Assembly (NCBI GenBank): GCA_026706505.1
Contig: JAPOYQ010000750.1
Coordinates: 1-8,162, forward strand
Source of the DNA: Gemmatimonadota bacterium
Lineage (GTDB): Bacteria > Latescibacterota > UBA2968 > UBA8231
Reading direction: 5' to 3'
DNA: 8,162 bases
Below the pieces are notes generated by a model that saw only the letters and a program-made list of their open reading frames with translations, made no database searches and had not been told where the DNA came from. The position numbers and the translations under genes were made by a program. Positions 1 through 6,336 of this stretch are shown piece by piece; positions within the stretch are counted from its first letter, which is position 1, and every line of letters begins with the position of its first letter.

Positions 1-759
1 GCGGGCCGCCTCAGTATCGACGAAGAGATGATGGACGAACTAGATCGCATCCAGCAGGCCGTCGAGCCGCACGAGATCCTCTTTGTCGCCGACAGCATGC
101 TGGGCCAAGACGCCGTAGAGACCGCCTCCCGCTTTAACCAGCGCCTCGCGTTTACCGGCTGTGCCCTGACCAAGCTCGATAGCGACGCCCGCGGCGGAGC
201 AGCACTGTCGGTCCGCGCCGTCACGGGCCAGCCGATCAAATTCGTCGGCACCGGCGAGAAAATCGAAGATCTAGAGTCTTTTCACCCCGACCGCATGGCC
301 TCGCGCATCCTCGGCATGGGCGACATTGTCTCGCTGGTAGAAAAGGCCGAGCAAGCCATGGAGCGCGACACGGCCAAAGAGCTAGAAGAAAAGTTTCGCC
401 GGGCCTCTTTCACTTTTGAGGATTTTCTCTCGCAGTTGCAAGCCGTGCGTCGCATGGGGCCTCTGGACCAGCTCATGGGCATGATTCCCGGAGGCGGCAA
501 AGCCGCCAAGAACATGCAGCTTGACGACAGCGCATTCACCCAAGTCGAGGCCATCATCAACTCCATAACCCGCCAAGAGCGAGTCCAACCCAAGATTCTC
601 AACGGCAGCCGCCGCAAGCGCATCGCCCGCGGCAGCGGCACGACAATCCAAGAGGTGAACCAACTAGTCAAACAATTTCACATGATGCAGAAAATGATCC
701 GGCAGATGGGCCGCGCCAAAGGCGGCCGCTTGAAAATGAGAATGCCCCTCGTGGGCTAG
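1..759 (+). CDS. ffh: Signal recognition particle protein Ffh (SRP54 GTPase), 5'-truncated
   Basis: This GTPase binds 4.5S/SRP RNA and signal sequences of nascent membrane proteins and docks with FtsY for co-translational targeting. The frame is open from base 1, giving 252 visible residues. It begins inside the G-domain DTAGR motif (AGR visible), so the N-terminal helical bundle and P-loop lie outside the window. Visible in order: the TKLD guanine-specificity motif (visible residues 57-60) followed by DARGGAALS, the GTGEKIEDLESFHPDRM closing segment (83-99), and a linker to the methionine-rich M domain (about 135-240). The M domain carries the SRP-RNA-binding helix-turn-helix (NGSRRKRIARGSGT, 202-215) and a Met-rich C-terminal tail. 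The gene ends in TAG, 25 bases before rpsP and on the same strand, so the two are probably co-transcribed. Family assignment is essentially certain from near-consensus motifs. Confidence 0.97.
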   Translation, partial: AGRLSIDEEMMDELDRIQQAVEPHEILFVADSMLGQDAVETASRFNQRLAFTGCALTKLDSDARGGAALSVRAVTGQPIKFVGTGEKIEDLESFHPDRMASRILGMGDIVSLVEKAEQAMERDTAKELEEKFRRASFTFEDFLSQLQAVRRMGPLDQLMGMIPGGGKAAKNMQLDDSAFTQVEAIINSITRQERVQPKILNGSRRKRIARGSGTTIQEVNQLVKQFHMMQKMIRQMGRAKGGRLKMRMPLVG

Positions 760-771
760 GCATCCTTCGCC

Positions 772-777
772 AAGGAG
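772..777 (+). promoter_or_regulatory. Ribosome binding site deciding the TTG start of rpsP
   Basis: AAGGAG lies 7 bases upstream of the TTG at 785. No in-frame ATG exists at the start of the conserved S16 sequence, and the next in-frame ATG (905) would remove about 40 conserved residues. The strong Shine-Dalgarno and the family's conserved N-terminus (MVKLRL) fix TTG as the initiator. Confidence 0.8.
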
Positions 778-784
778 AATAGCA

Positions 785-1267
785 TTGGTCAAACTTCGCC
801 TTAAGAGAATAGGCAAACGCAAACAGCCTTACTACCGGATCGTCGCCGCCCACGTCAGCGTCGCCCGCAACGGCCGCGCCCTCGCAGAGGTGGGCTTCTA
901 CGATCCCATGCACGCCAGCGTCAAAATCGACGAAGAGCGGGCCATAGAGTGGCTCAACAAAGGTGCGCAGATGAGCGAGACCGTCGCCGACCTCTTCCAC
1001 AGCCAAGGAGTATTGGCCCGCTGGAAGGGCGAGGAGGGCCGGGTGCGCGACGACGCCCTCACCGGCGACAAACCCAAGCGCCGACGCAAGAAAGCGGCGG
1101 CTGAGCCAGTCCAACCGGCTGAACCAGTCGAGCAAGAAGCCGCTGAGCCAGAAGCAGCTGAATCAGCCGAGCAAGAGGAAGCTGAACCGGTCGAGCAAGA
1201 AGAAGCTGCGCCAGCCGAACAGGAAGCCGCTGAATCGGCTGAACCAGCCGAGCAAGAAGAAAAATAG
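785..1267 (+). CDS. rpsP: 30S ribosomal protein S16 with a long acidic C-terminal tail
   Basis: S16 is a small-subunit protein that binds 16S rRNA and is needed for 30S assembly. Residues 1 to about 85 are a complete S16 domain: MVKLRLKRIGKRKQPYYRIV at the N-terminus, ARNGRALAEVGFYDP (27-41) and a C-terminal part with WLNKGAQMSETV (56-67). The usual family length is about 80-90 residues; this one is 160. The excess is a linker with a basic patch (KPKRRRKK, 96-103) and then 57 residues (104-160) of Ala/Glu/Pro/Gln-rich imperfect repeats with 21 Glu and no Asp. Initiation is at TTG with a good AAGGAG. The gene sits 25 bases after ffh and 11 bases before rimM, with no khpA (KH-domain) gene between, unlike many Gram-positive genomes. 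Core assignment is very secure; the role of the tail is unknown. Confidence 0.97.
   Translation: MVKLRLKRIGKRKQPYYRIVAAHVSVARNGRALAEVGFYDPMHASVKIDEERAIEWLNKGAQMSETVADLFHSQGVLARWKGEEGRVRDDALTGDKPKRRRKKAAAEPVQPAEPVEQEAAEPEAAESAEQEEAEPVEQEEAAPAEQEAAESAEPAEQEEK
1094..1264 (+). repeat. Imperfect tandem repeat coding an acidic A/E/P-rich tail of S16
   Basis: This stretch encodes a run of degenerate 7-9-residue units such as EPVEQEAA, ESAEQEEA, EPVEQEEA, APAEQEAA and ESAEPAEQEE. At DNA level the units reuse blocks like GAGCAAGAAG and GCCGCTGA, with scattered synonymous changes. It stays in frame throughout, which is consistent with unit gain and loss by slippage under selection for coding. It is followed directly by Lys and the stop codon. 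Confidence 0.85.
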
Positions 1268-1278
1268 AGGGATACCCC

Positions 1279-1735
1279 ATGGCCGGGCGCGTCGCCGTAG
1301 CCTATATCTCCCGCCCGTGGGGAGTGCGCGGCGAAGTTCGGGCCCAAGCCTTGACGCACCGCGTCGAGCGCTTCAGCGACCTGCGGGACGTCGTCCTCCA
1401 ATGCGCGGGCCGACCCGACCGGCCGCTCGAACTCGAGCGCTGGCGCGTAGATGCCAAGAGCTTGTTGCTCAAATTCGCCGGTATCGACTCGCCCGAACTA
1501 GCGCGTTCTGTTCTGGTCGGGGGCTATGTCACTATCGCCCCAGATCGCGGTCGTCAATTCAGCAGGCGAGCCATTGGGCCACATCGTCGAGGTCTTATCC
1601 ATGCCGACTACAGACGCCTACGTGGTCCGTGGCACCAAAGGCGAAGCCCTCGTGCCGGCCGTCGGCGACTTTGTCGTAGAAATCACGCCGGGTCGGGTCG
1701 TCGTGCAAGGCGTTGAAGAGTTGTTTGAGCCATGA
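1279..1735 (+). pseudogene. rimM: Ribosome maturation factor RimM, broken by internal deletion and frameshift
   Basis: RimM binds S19 and assists 30S head maturation. The gene starts at ATG 1279 after an AGAGG. Its first frame gives a typical RimM N-terminal barrel (AYISRPWGVRGEVRAQALT, then LLLKFAGIDSPELARSVLVGGYVTI) up to about 1536. Homology resumes one frame over (+1) from about 1550 with VVNSAGEPLGHIVEVLSMP, then the PRC-barrel domain (AYVVRGTKGEALVPAVGDF, then [14 protein letters not shown]), ending at TGA 1733-1735. Only about 13 bases separate the halves, where RimM normally has about 20 residues including the YYWxDLIG motif. That implies loss of roughly 50 bases plus a frameshift. 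Left alone, the first frame runs into an Arg-rich nonsense tail ending at 1716. The 3' end overlaps trmD as ATGA. It could be a real mutation or a sequencing/assembly deletion; both flanking halves look otherwise undecayed. Confidence 0.85.
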
Positions 1736-2472
1736 AAATAGACATTGTAACGCTCTTCCCGGATTTTTTCGCCTCGCCATTGGCGACTAGCATGATGGCC
1801 CGCGCCATCGCCCAGGGCCTGTTGACCATTGAGACCCACGACCCGCGCGATTGTGCGACCGACAAACACCGCACTGTGGACGATGCGCCTTACGGCGGCG
1901 GCGGCGGCATGGTCCTCAAGCCCGAGCCCGTGTACCAACTCTGGCAGGAGCGGGGCCTAGCGGCCGGACGCTGCATTTACCTGACGGCCGACGGCCAGCC
2001 GCTCAATCAAGCCGTCGCCGTCGAGTTGGCGCTTGAGGAGCGATTGGTGCTGCTGTGCGGGCATTACAAAGGAGTCGATGAGCGCATCCGCACCGAGCTT
2101 ATCGACCGTGAAATTTCAATCGGCGACTACGTGCTCACCGGCGGCGAGCCGGCCGCCCTCGTCCTCATCGACGCAGTGGCCCGGCTCATACCCAATGTTT
2201 TGGGCAACTTTTCTTCGGCCTTGGACGACTCATTCCAAGAGGCCGTACTCGATTGCCCTTGGTACACTCGGCCGGTTGAATTCCGCGGCCAGCGCGTCCC
2301 CGATGCGCTGCTTTCGGGCGATCACGAGCGCATAGAGCACTGGCGGCGACGCCAAGCCCTGCGGCGCACGTTTGCGCGTCGGCCCGACTTGCTGCAACAG
2401 ATCGAACTCGACGAAGAAGAACAACAGCTCATCGCCACTTGGCGAAAGCAAGGGCTGGAAGAAGCCCCGTAA
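1732..2472 (+). CDS. trmD: tRNA (guanine-N1-)-methyltransferase TrmD
   Basis: TrmD uses S-adenosylmethionine to make m1G37 in tRNAs reading CNN and some other codons, which prevents +1 frameshifting. It is a SPOUT-fold homodimer. The 246-residue protein is full length. Visible motifs are [13 protein letters not shown] at the N-terminus, [11 protein letters not shown] (50-60), the trefoil-knot SAM site [11 protein letters not shown] (108-118) and [11 protein letters not shown] (129-139), and the C-terminal [15 protein letters not shown] (167-181) and [13 protein letters not shown] (193-205). By alignment with E. coli TrmD, R151 and D166 correspond to catalytic R154 and D169. The start ATG overlaps the rimM stop by four bases (ATGA), which indicates translational coupling to the rimM 3' frame. 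Assignment is essentially certain. Confidence 0.98.
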   Translation: MKIDIVTLFPDFFASPLATSMMARAIAQGLLTIETHDPRDCATDKHRTVDDAPYGGGGGMVLKPEPVYQLWQERGLAAGRCIYLTADGQPLNQAVAVELALEERLVLLCGHYKGVDERIRTELIDREISIGDYVLTGGEPAALVLIDAVARLIPNVLGNFSSALDDSFQEAVLDCPWYTRPVEFRGQRVPDALLSGDHERIEHWRRRQALRRTFARRPDLLQQIELDEEEQQLIATWRKQGLEEAP

Positions 2473-2488
2473 CAAACAAGGTGATACA

Positions 2489-2842
2489 ATGGACTCAAGT
2501 ATCCTGCGCGAACTAACCTCGGACCAACTCAAAACCGATATTCCCGAATTCGGCGCTGGCGATACCGTGCGCATCCACGTGCGAGTCATCGAGGGCGACA
2601 AGGAGCGCACCCAAGTCTTTGAAGGAACCGTCATCCAGCGCAGAGGCAGCGGCATCCAAGAGACCTTTACCGTGCGCAAGATCTCTCAGGGCATTGCCAT
2701 CGAGCGCATCTTTCCCATGCACTCGCCGCGCATCACCAAGATCGAGCGCATGCGCGAGGGCCGGGTGCGCCGCGCGCGCCTGTTTTACTTGCGCGGTCGC
2801 AAAGGCCGCGCCGCCCGCATCCGCGAAAAGCAGGCGCGGTAA
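2489..2842 (+). CDS. rplS: 50S ribosomal protein L19
   Basis: L19 is a large-subunit protein at the 30S-50S interface. The 117-residue product matches the usual length (about 115). It shows [16 protein letters not shown] (21-36), [14 protein letters not shown] (51-64), [23 protein letters not shown] starting at residue 58, [20 protein letters not shown] (94-112) and a basic RAARIREK tail. The start at ATG 2489 is chosen because family homology begins with the leading MDSS and because AAGGTG (2478-2483) precedes it. A longer upstream extension in this frame overlaps the end of trmD and is not L19-like. It lies 16 bases after trmD and 14 bases before the small membrane protein, completing the rpsP-rimM-trmD-rplS order. 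Confidence 0.98.
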   Translation: MDSSILRELTSDQLKTDIPEFGAGDTVRIHVRVIEGDKERTQVFEGTVIQRRGSGIQETFTVRKISQGIAIERIFPMHSPRITKIERMREGRVRRARLFYLRGRKGRAARIREKQAR

Positions 2843-2856
2843 GCAGAGGCCACGCC

Positions 2857-3090
2857 ATGGCCCCACGCGGCGATCTGCCTTTTACGCGCAAAAACTGGTC
2901 CTTGGCCATAGCCGGCCTAGCCGTGATCGTACTCGGCTATGTGTTTTTGCGCATCCCGCCGGCCGAGGGTTTCCTCTCCCTCACCCTAGCGCCGGTACTC
3001 TTAGTGGTCGGCTACTGCGTGCTGATCCCCATGGCAATCTTGGTCCGGGACCAATCAGCAGACCAGGAAGACGAGGCTGAGCAGACATGA
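2857..3090 (+). CDS. Small two-helix membrane protein, DUF3098-like
   Basis: This is a 77-residue protein with a short basic N-terminus (LPFTRKNW), two predicted membrane helices (about 14-32 and 40-62) and an acidic cytoplasmic-type tail (DQSADQEDEAEQ). The pattern RKNW, then GLAVIVLGYVF, then SLTLAPVLLVVGYCVLIPMAIL resembles small DUF3098-type proteins I recall from Bacteroidetes and related FCB phyla; that is recollection, not a search. No function is known to me. AGAGG at 2845-2849 supports the ATG at 2857. It follows rplS by 14 bases, and its stop overlaps the next start as ATGA, so it is almost certainly translated from the ribosomal operon. Helical hairpin topology with both termini cytoplasmic is inferred from the basic N-terminus. 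Confidence 0.8.
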   Translation: MAPRGDLPFTRKNWSLAIAGLAVIVLGYVFLRIPPAEGFLSLTLAPVLLVVGYCVLIPMAILVRDQSADQEDEAEQT

Positions 3091-3935
3091 CTAGCGCCCA
3101 ACCCATCATCGACGACGGCGTCCACGCCGACTATGCCCCCGACCTCTACCGCTACGACACCGAGGCCCAGCAGGTCGCCCGCTTCGCCGACATCGGCCCC
3201 GAGCAGCTAGCCTTCTTTCACCAACAGGGCTACCTCGTAATAGCAGAGGCGTTTTCTCCTGCCCAAGTTGCCGACGCTGCCGATGCAGTGTACGACCTGA
3301 TTGACGGCAAGCAGCCCGAATTTCGCGGCGTCCAACTAGAAACCTCCGCGCAGGGCCAAAAGCTAACGGGCGCAGCGCGGCGTAAGGCCGTGCGCAAGCT
3401 TATGAAGTTCGTCGATTGGGACGACCGCTTCCAACCTATAGCCACTGACCCGGATCTTTTGGACGTCCTCGCCCGCCTGATGGACGACACGCCCGTTCTA
3501 TTCCAAGAGATGGCCCTGCTCAAGCCGCCTGGGGGTCGGGAAAAACCCTGGCACCAAGACTGCGCGTACTTCAACTATCCCTTGGGCACCACCATCATCG
3601 GCGTCTGGATCGCCCTCGACCACGCCGACGCGAATAACGGCTGCCTGCACATCCTGCCCGGCACGCATCGCGAAGGTCCAGTCAATCACTTCAAGCGCCG
3701 CGATTGGCAAATCTGCGACACCGACGTCCAGACCAAGCGCGACATTGTCGTGCCCCTCGCCCCTGGCGGTTGCCTGCTCTGGCACGGCATGACCCACCAC
3801 GGCAGCCCGACCAACCCCTCGCAAAAAATGCGCCGCGCCCTGCAACTACACTTCCGACCCGCCAACGCCGGTCAGATCGCCACCGACGAGCGCATGCAGC
3901 ACTTCGGTGGCGAGGTTCGCGGTGCCGAGTGCTGA
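3087..3935 (+). CDS. Phytanoyl-CoA dioxygenase (PhyH) family Fe(II)/2-oxoglutarate oxygenase
   Basis: Members of this family hydroxylate (or otherwise oxidise) small organic substrates using Fe(II), O2 and 2-oxoglutarate. The 282-residue protein has an N-terminal PhyH-type segment (LAFFHQQGYLVIAEAFSPAQ, 41-60), the metal-binding HxD as WHQD (H156, D158) and NNGCLHILPGTHREG (183-197). The distal metal His is in HHGSPTNPS (H238 most likely), followed by Arg residues (R249/R250) placed to bind 2-oxoglutarate. All facial-triad residues are present, so it should be active. The substrate cannot be read from sequence; bacterial homologues are diverse and need not act on phytanoyl-CoA. The start overlaps the upstream membrane-protein stop (ATGA, 3087-3090). 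The stop lies only 9 bases from the end of the convergent kinase gene, with no visible hairpin terminator between. Confidence 0.92.
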   Translation: MTSAQPIIDDGVHADYAPDLYRYDTEAQQVARFADIGPEQLAFFHQQGYLVIAEAFSPAQVADAADAVYDLIDGKQPEFRGVQLETSAQGQKLTGAARRKAVRKLMKFVDWDDRFQPIATDPDLLDVLARLMDDTPVLFQEMALLKPPGGREKPWHQDCAYFNYPLGTTIIGVWIALDHADANNGCLHILPGTHREGPVNHFKRRDWQICDTDVQTKRDIVVPLAPGGCLLWHGMTHHGSPTNPSQKMRRALQLHFRPANAGQIATDERMQHFGGEVRGAEC

Positions 3936-3944
3936 ACACAGTAG

Positions 3945-4793
3945 TCAACACTCCAAACGCAACGTCGCCTCATCAATAAACCCACCCTCCACCTGACGCG
4001 CCGCCAACGCCGCAGCGCGCCAAGTGGCTGTAGCAATCCCCACCCCTCGGTGCAACCGATGCGCCAAATACGCAGCGAAAAACACGTCTCCAGCCCCCGT
4101 TGGATCAGCGACCCTCGCCACCGAAGCCGACGCAAACTTCGCCCTCTCACCCTCCCCGCTCGCGACCCAGCCGCCGTGCGAGCCTTCGGTGACGATCCAC
4201 TCTGCTACCGAGCAATCGCGCATCAACTGATCTAGCGTCAGGCCGCAATCAGCGAGCACGAGTTCTAATTCATCGTTGGAAGTTTTGACGTAGTCCGCGC
4301 ATTGCAAAGCGGCGTACAGACCGCCAGCAACCCCCTGGTACACCTGCGTCCCCTCAATCCGCCGCACATAGCCTTGGATGTCCAAGCTCACCACGCCGTC
4401 CATCGCCGTCAGCACATCCTCGGCCAGATCACGCGGATGCAGCGGCCCCAAATGAACGTGCTCCACGCCGGCGAGCACCGGCCCGAGTTGGGATGCGGCA
4501 ATCGGCGCGGCGCAAGCGAGCAACTCCTGACGCCGTGCGTCGCCATCCACGTAGTTGACAAAACAGGTCGTCGCCGCGCTCTCGCCCACATAGACTGCAA
4601 TACCCCGCTGCTGCAAAACCGCCAGCATCGCCCGGTCGGCCGCGGCGACATTAGTCAACACCCGCGTATCCACGCCCAACTCGGCAAAAGTCAGTCCAGC
4701 ATACGCGACCACTCCCCCGCGCTTGTACGCACTCACGCCGCCTTGCACCACGCGATCAATCGTCGCCGAGCCAATGACTGCCACCGCGCCCAT
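3945..4793 (-). CDS. PfkB-family carbohydrate/nucleoside kinase
   Basis: This is a ribokinase-fold kinase that phosphorylates a hydroxyl of a sugar, nucleoside or related alcohol using ATP. The 282-residue protein opens with VAVIGSATIDRVV. It has a substrate-side Gly motif (RGGVVAYAGLTFAELG, 25-40), HVHLGPLHP (112-120), LDIQGYVR (137-144) and the PfkB signature 2 DPTGAGDVFFAAYL (230-243), in which D236 is the expected catalytic base. The HLGPLHP and LDIQGY segments recall an uncharacterised PfkB subgroup rather than classical ribokinase or fructokinase, so no substrate is proposed. Upstream it is 7 bases from the exporter stop codon, but its Shine-Dalgarno is weak (AGAAAAGAT before ATG). It ends 9 bases from the convergent dioxygenase gene. 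Family call is secure; substrate is unknown. Confidence 0.92.
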   Translation of the reverse strand: MGAVAVIGSATIDRVVQGGVSAYKRGGVVAYAGLTFAELGVDTRVLTNVAAADRAMLAVLQQRGIAVYVGESAATTCFVNYVDGDARRQELLACAAPIAASQLGPVLAGVEHVHLGPLHPRDLAEDVLTAMDGVVSLDIQGYVRRIEGTQVYQGVAGGLYAALQCADYVKTSNDELELVLADCGLTLDQLMRDCSVAEWIVTEGSHGGWVASGEGERAKFASASVARVADPTGAGDVFFAAYLAHRLHRGVGIATATWRAAALAARQVEGGFIDEATLRLEC

Positions 4794-4800
4794 ATCTTTT

Positions 4801-6330
4801 CTAATTTACTGTCCGCCGGGGTAGGAACAACGTCGTAACCAGCGAGAGGACCGCGACCGCGGCGGCCAACGCGAAGGCGTCGCCGAGAGCACCCGTGAGA
4901 GCTTGGGCGAAGTGGTCCGCGGCAGCATCCGCCAACCCGGTGCTCTCCGAAGCTCCCGCAACGATGCGTACACCCGCACCCGTCGCTGACTCGAGCCATC
5001 CTTCCGGAAGCTGGGCGCGGGACGTCTCCGGCAGGAGGTCGCTGAGTCTCGATTTGGTGCGCTGGGCGACCACTGCTCCCATGATGGCAACGCCCAGCGT
5101 GCCCCCCACCGCCCTGTGGAACTGCAAGGTCGAGGTGCCCGCGCCAAGATCGCGGCTAGCCACCGTGTTCTGCACCGCCACCGTGAAGATCGACATCACG
5201 CCACCGATCCCGACGCCCAGCGTGAAGATGCGGACGACGGCCGCAGCACGACCGGTCTCGGGGTTCAGGGAGGAAAGAAAAAGCATTCCCGCCGCAGCCA
5301 GCGCAGTGCTCCACAGCGCATGCACGAAGTAGCGTCCTCCAGACCGGGATAGCAGCCGCCCCGAGACCACGGCACCGATCACGATGCCGAAGATGATCGG
5401 AACCAGAAGGGCACCGCTCCGTCCGGCGGAGGTTCCCTGCACCGCCTGAAAGAAGAGTGGGATGAAAAGGATGCTGCCGTACAGAACGAACCCGATGAAG
5501 AGGTTGACCGCCAGTGCAACGACCACCGTCCGGATCCGGTAGATGCCAAGCGGAATAATGGCGTGGGGTGATCGGGATTCGATGACGAGAAAGAGGCCGC
5601 CCGCAACCATGCCGAGAGCCAGCAAACCCAGTATCTGCGGGGATCCCCACGGATACAGAACGCCCGCCGCCGAAAGTGCGAAAAGCGAGGATATCGCGGC
5701 CACGACCAGCAGGGCGATGCCCGGATAGTCGATCCGGGGCCGCTCCCCTCCGAGCCCCGACGGATGCGGGTAGGAGCGCACGAGCATGATCCACACCAAC
5801 ATCCCCAGCGGCAGATTTATCAGGAATGCCCAGCGCCAATGAAAGTGATCGATGATGAATCCGCCGACGAGCGGACCCGCCACGGCGGCAAAGCAGAACA
5901 CCATGCCGACGATTCCGTGATACCTCCCCCGCTCCTCAGGAGGCGCGAGATCGCCCGCGGCCGCTATGCTGGTCACCATGACCACGCCCCCACCGATCCC
6001 TTGGATGGCGCGAAAGAGGATGAGCTGGTCCATGCTCTGGCTCAGCGCGACCGGGAGCGAACTGAGCATCAACGCGGCGACGCCAACCAAAAAGAGCAGT
6101 CTGCGCCCATACAGGTCGCTGAGCTTCCCCGCGATGGGCATGGCGGTCGTTGACGTGACCATGTACGCGGTTGAAGGCCAGGCGTACTGGTCGAAGCCTC
6201 CCAGGTCGGCGATGATCGCGGGCAGGACGGTGGCCACAATGGTGTTCCCGAACGCCGCCAGAAAAAGTGCGGCCATCGTCCCCCCGAGCACCCGTCGCCG
6301 TTGCCCGCGGCTCATGCTCCCGCCGGTCAT
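4801..6330 (-). CDS. DHA2-family MFS drug/metabolite exporter (14 TM)
   Basis: This is a major facilitator exporter of the DHA2 (QacA/EmrB) type, expected to expel an amphipathic or conjugated compound by proton antiport across the inner membrane. Its 509 residues fit the 14-helix family. Visible are motif A GKLSDLYGRR (68-77), FRAIQGIGGG (106-115), motif C ending AGPLVGG (151-157), the DHA2-typical WRWAFLINLPLGM (165-177), and NTVASRDLGAGTSTLQFHRA plus GGTLG (388-413). The helix 1 motif usually written LDxTIVxxALP reads FGNTIVATVLP (27-37), so the acidic residue is missing. A periplasmic-type loop lies around 425-475. The start at 6330 is 6 bases after the sulfotransferase stop; ATG 6315 (MSRGQ) is an alternative. 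Gly codons favour GGG far more than in ffh (my hand count over the first 160 or so codons: about 10 of 22 versus 1 of 15). Confidence 0.93.
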   Translation of the reverse strand: MTGGSMSRGQRRRVLGGTMAALFLAAFGNTIVATVLPAIIADLGGFDQYAWPSTAYMVTSTTAMPIAGKLSDLYGRRLLFLVGVAALMLSSLPVALSQSMDQLILFRAIQGIGGGVVMVTSIAAAGDLAPPEERGRYHGIVGMVFCFAAVAGPLVGGFIIDHFHWRWAFLINLPLGMLVWIMLVRSYPHPSGLGGERPRIDYPGIALLVVAAISSLFALSAAGVLYPWGSPQILGLLALGMVAGGLFLVIESRSPHAIIPLGIYRIRTVVVALAVNLFIGFVLYGSILFIPLFFQAVQGTSAGRSGALLVPIIFGIVIGAVVSGRLLSRSGGRYFVHALWSTALAAAGMLFLSSLNPETGRAAAVVRIFTLGVGIGGVMSIFTVAVQNTVASRDLGAGTSTLQFHRAVGGTLGVAIMGAVVAQRTKSRLSDLLPETSRAQLPEGWLESATGAGVRIVAGASESTGLADAAADHFAQALTGALGDAFALAAAVAVLSLVTTLFLPRRTVN

Positions 6331-6336
6331 AGTGCG

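Noticed and set aside
1094..1264. CRISPR-like or minisatellite array
   Set aside because: Units are short, degenerate, in frame and without unique spacers of constant length; it is a coding repeat.
898..1401. Minus-strand open frame of Ser/Ala/Cys repeats opposite rpsP
   Set aside because: It is the antisense shadow of the S16 acidic repeats and has no independent protein character.
1530..1550. Programmed +1 frameshift in rimM
   Set aside because: There is no recognisable slippery site or stop codon at the switch, and a frameshift alone would not restore the missing 20 or so residues.
1526..1735. Independent small PRC-barrel gene starting at ATG 1526
   Set aside because: The sequence is plainly the C-terminal half of RimM directly after its N-terminal half. 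The ATG lies within N-terminal-domain coding sequence in the other frame and has only a weak GGGGG upstream. A split gene remains possible but is less simple than a deletion.
3936..3944. Bidirectional terminator between the converging genes
   Set aside because: The gap is only 9 bases and I see no GC-rich hairpin with a T run there.
5764..6153. Plus-strand open frames across the exporter and sulfotransferase genes
   Set aside because: They are His/Arg/Asp-rich shadows typical of G+C-rich antisense frames. The minus-strand reading has complete MFS and sulfotransferase motifs.
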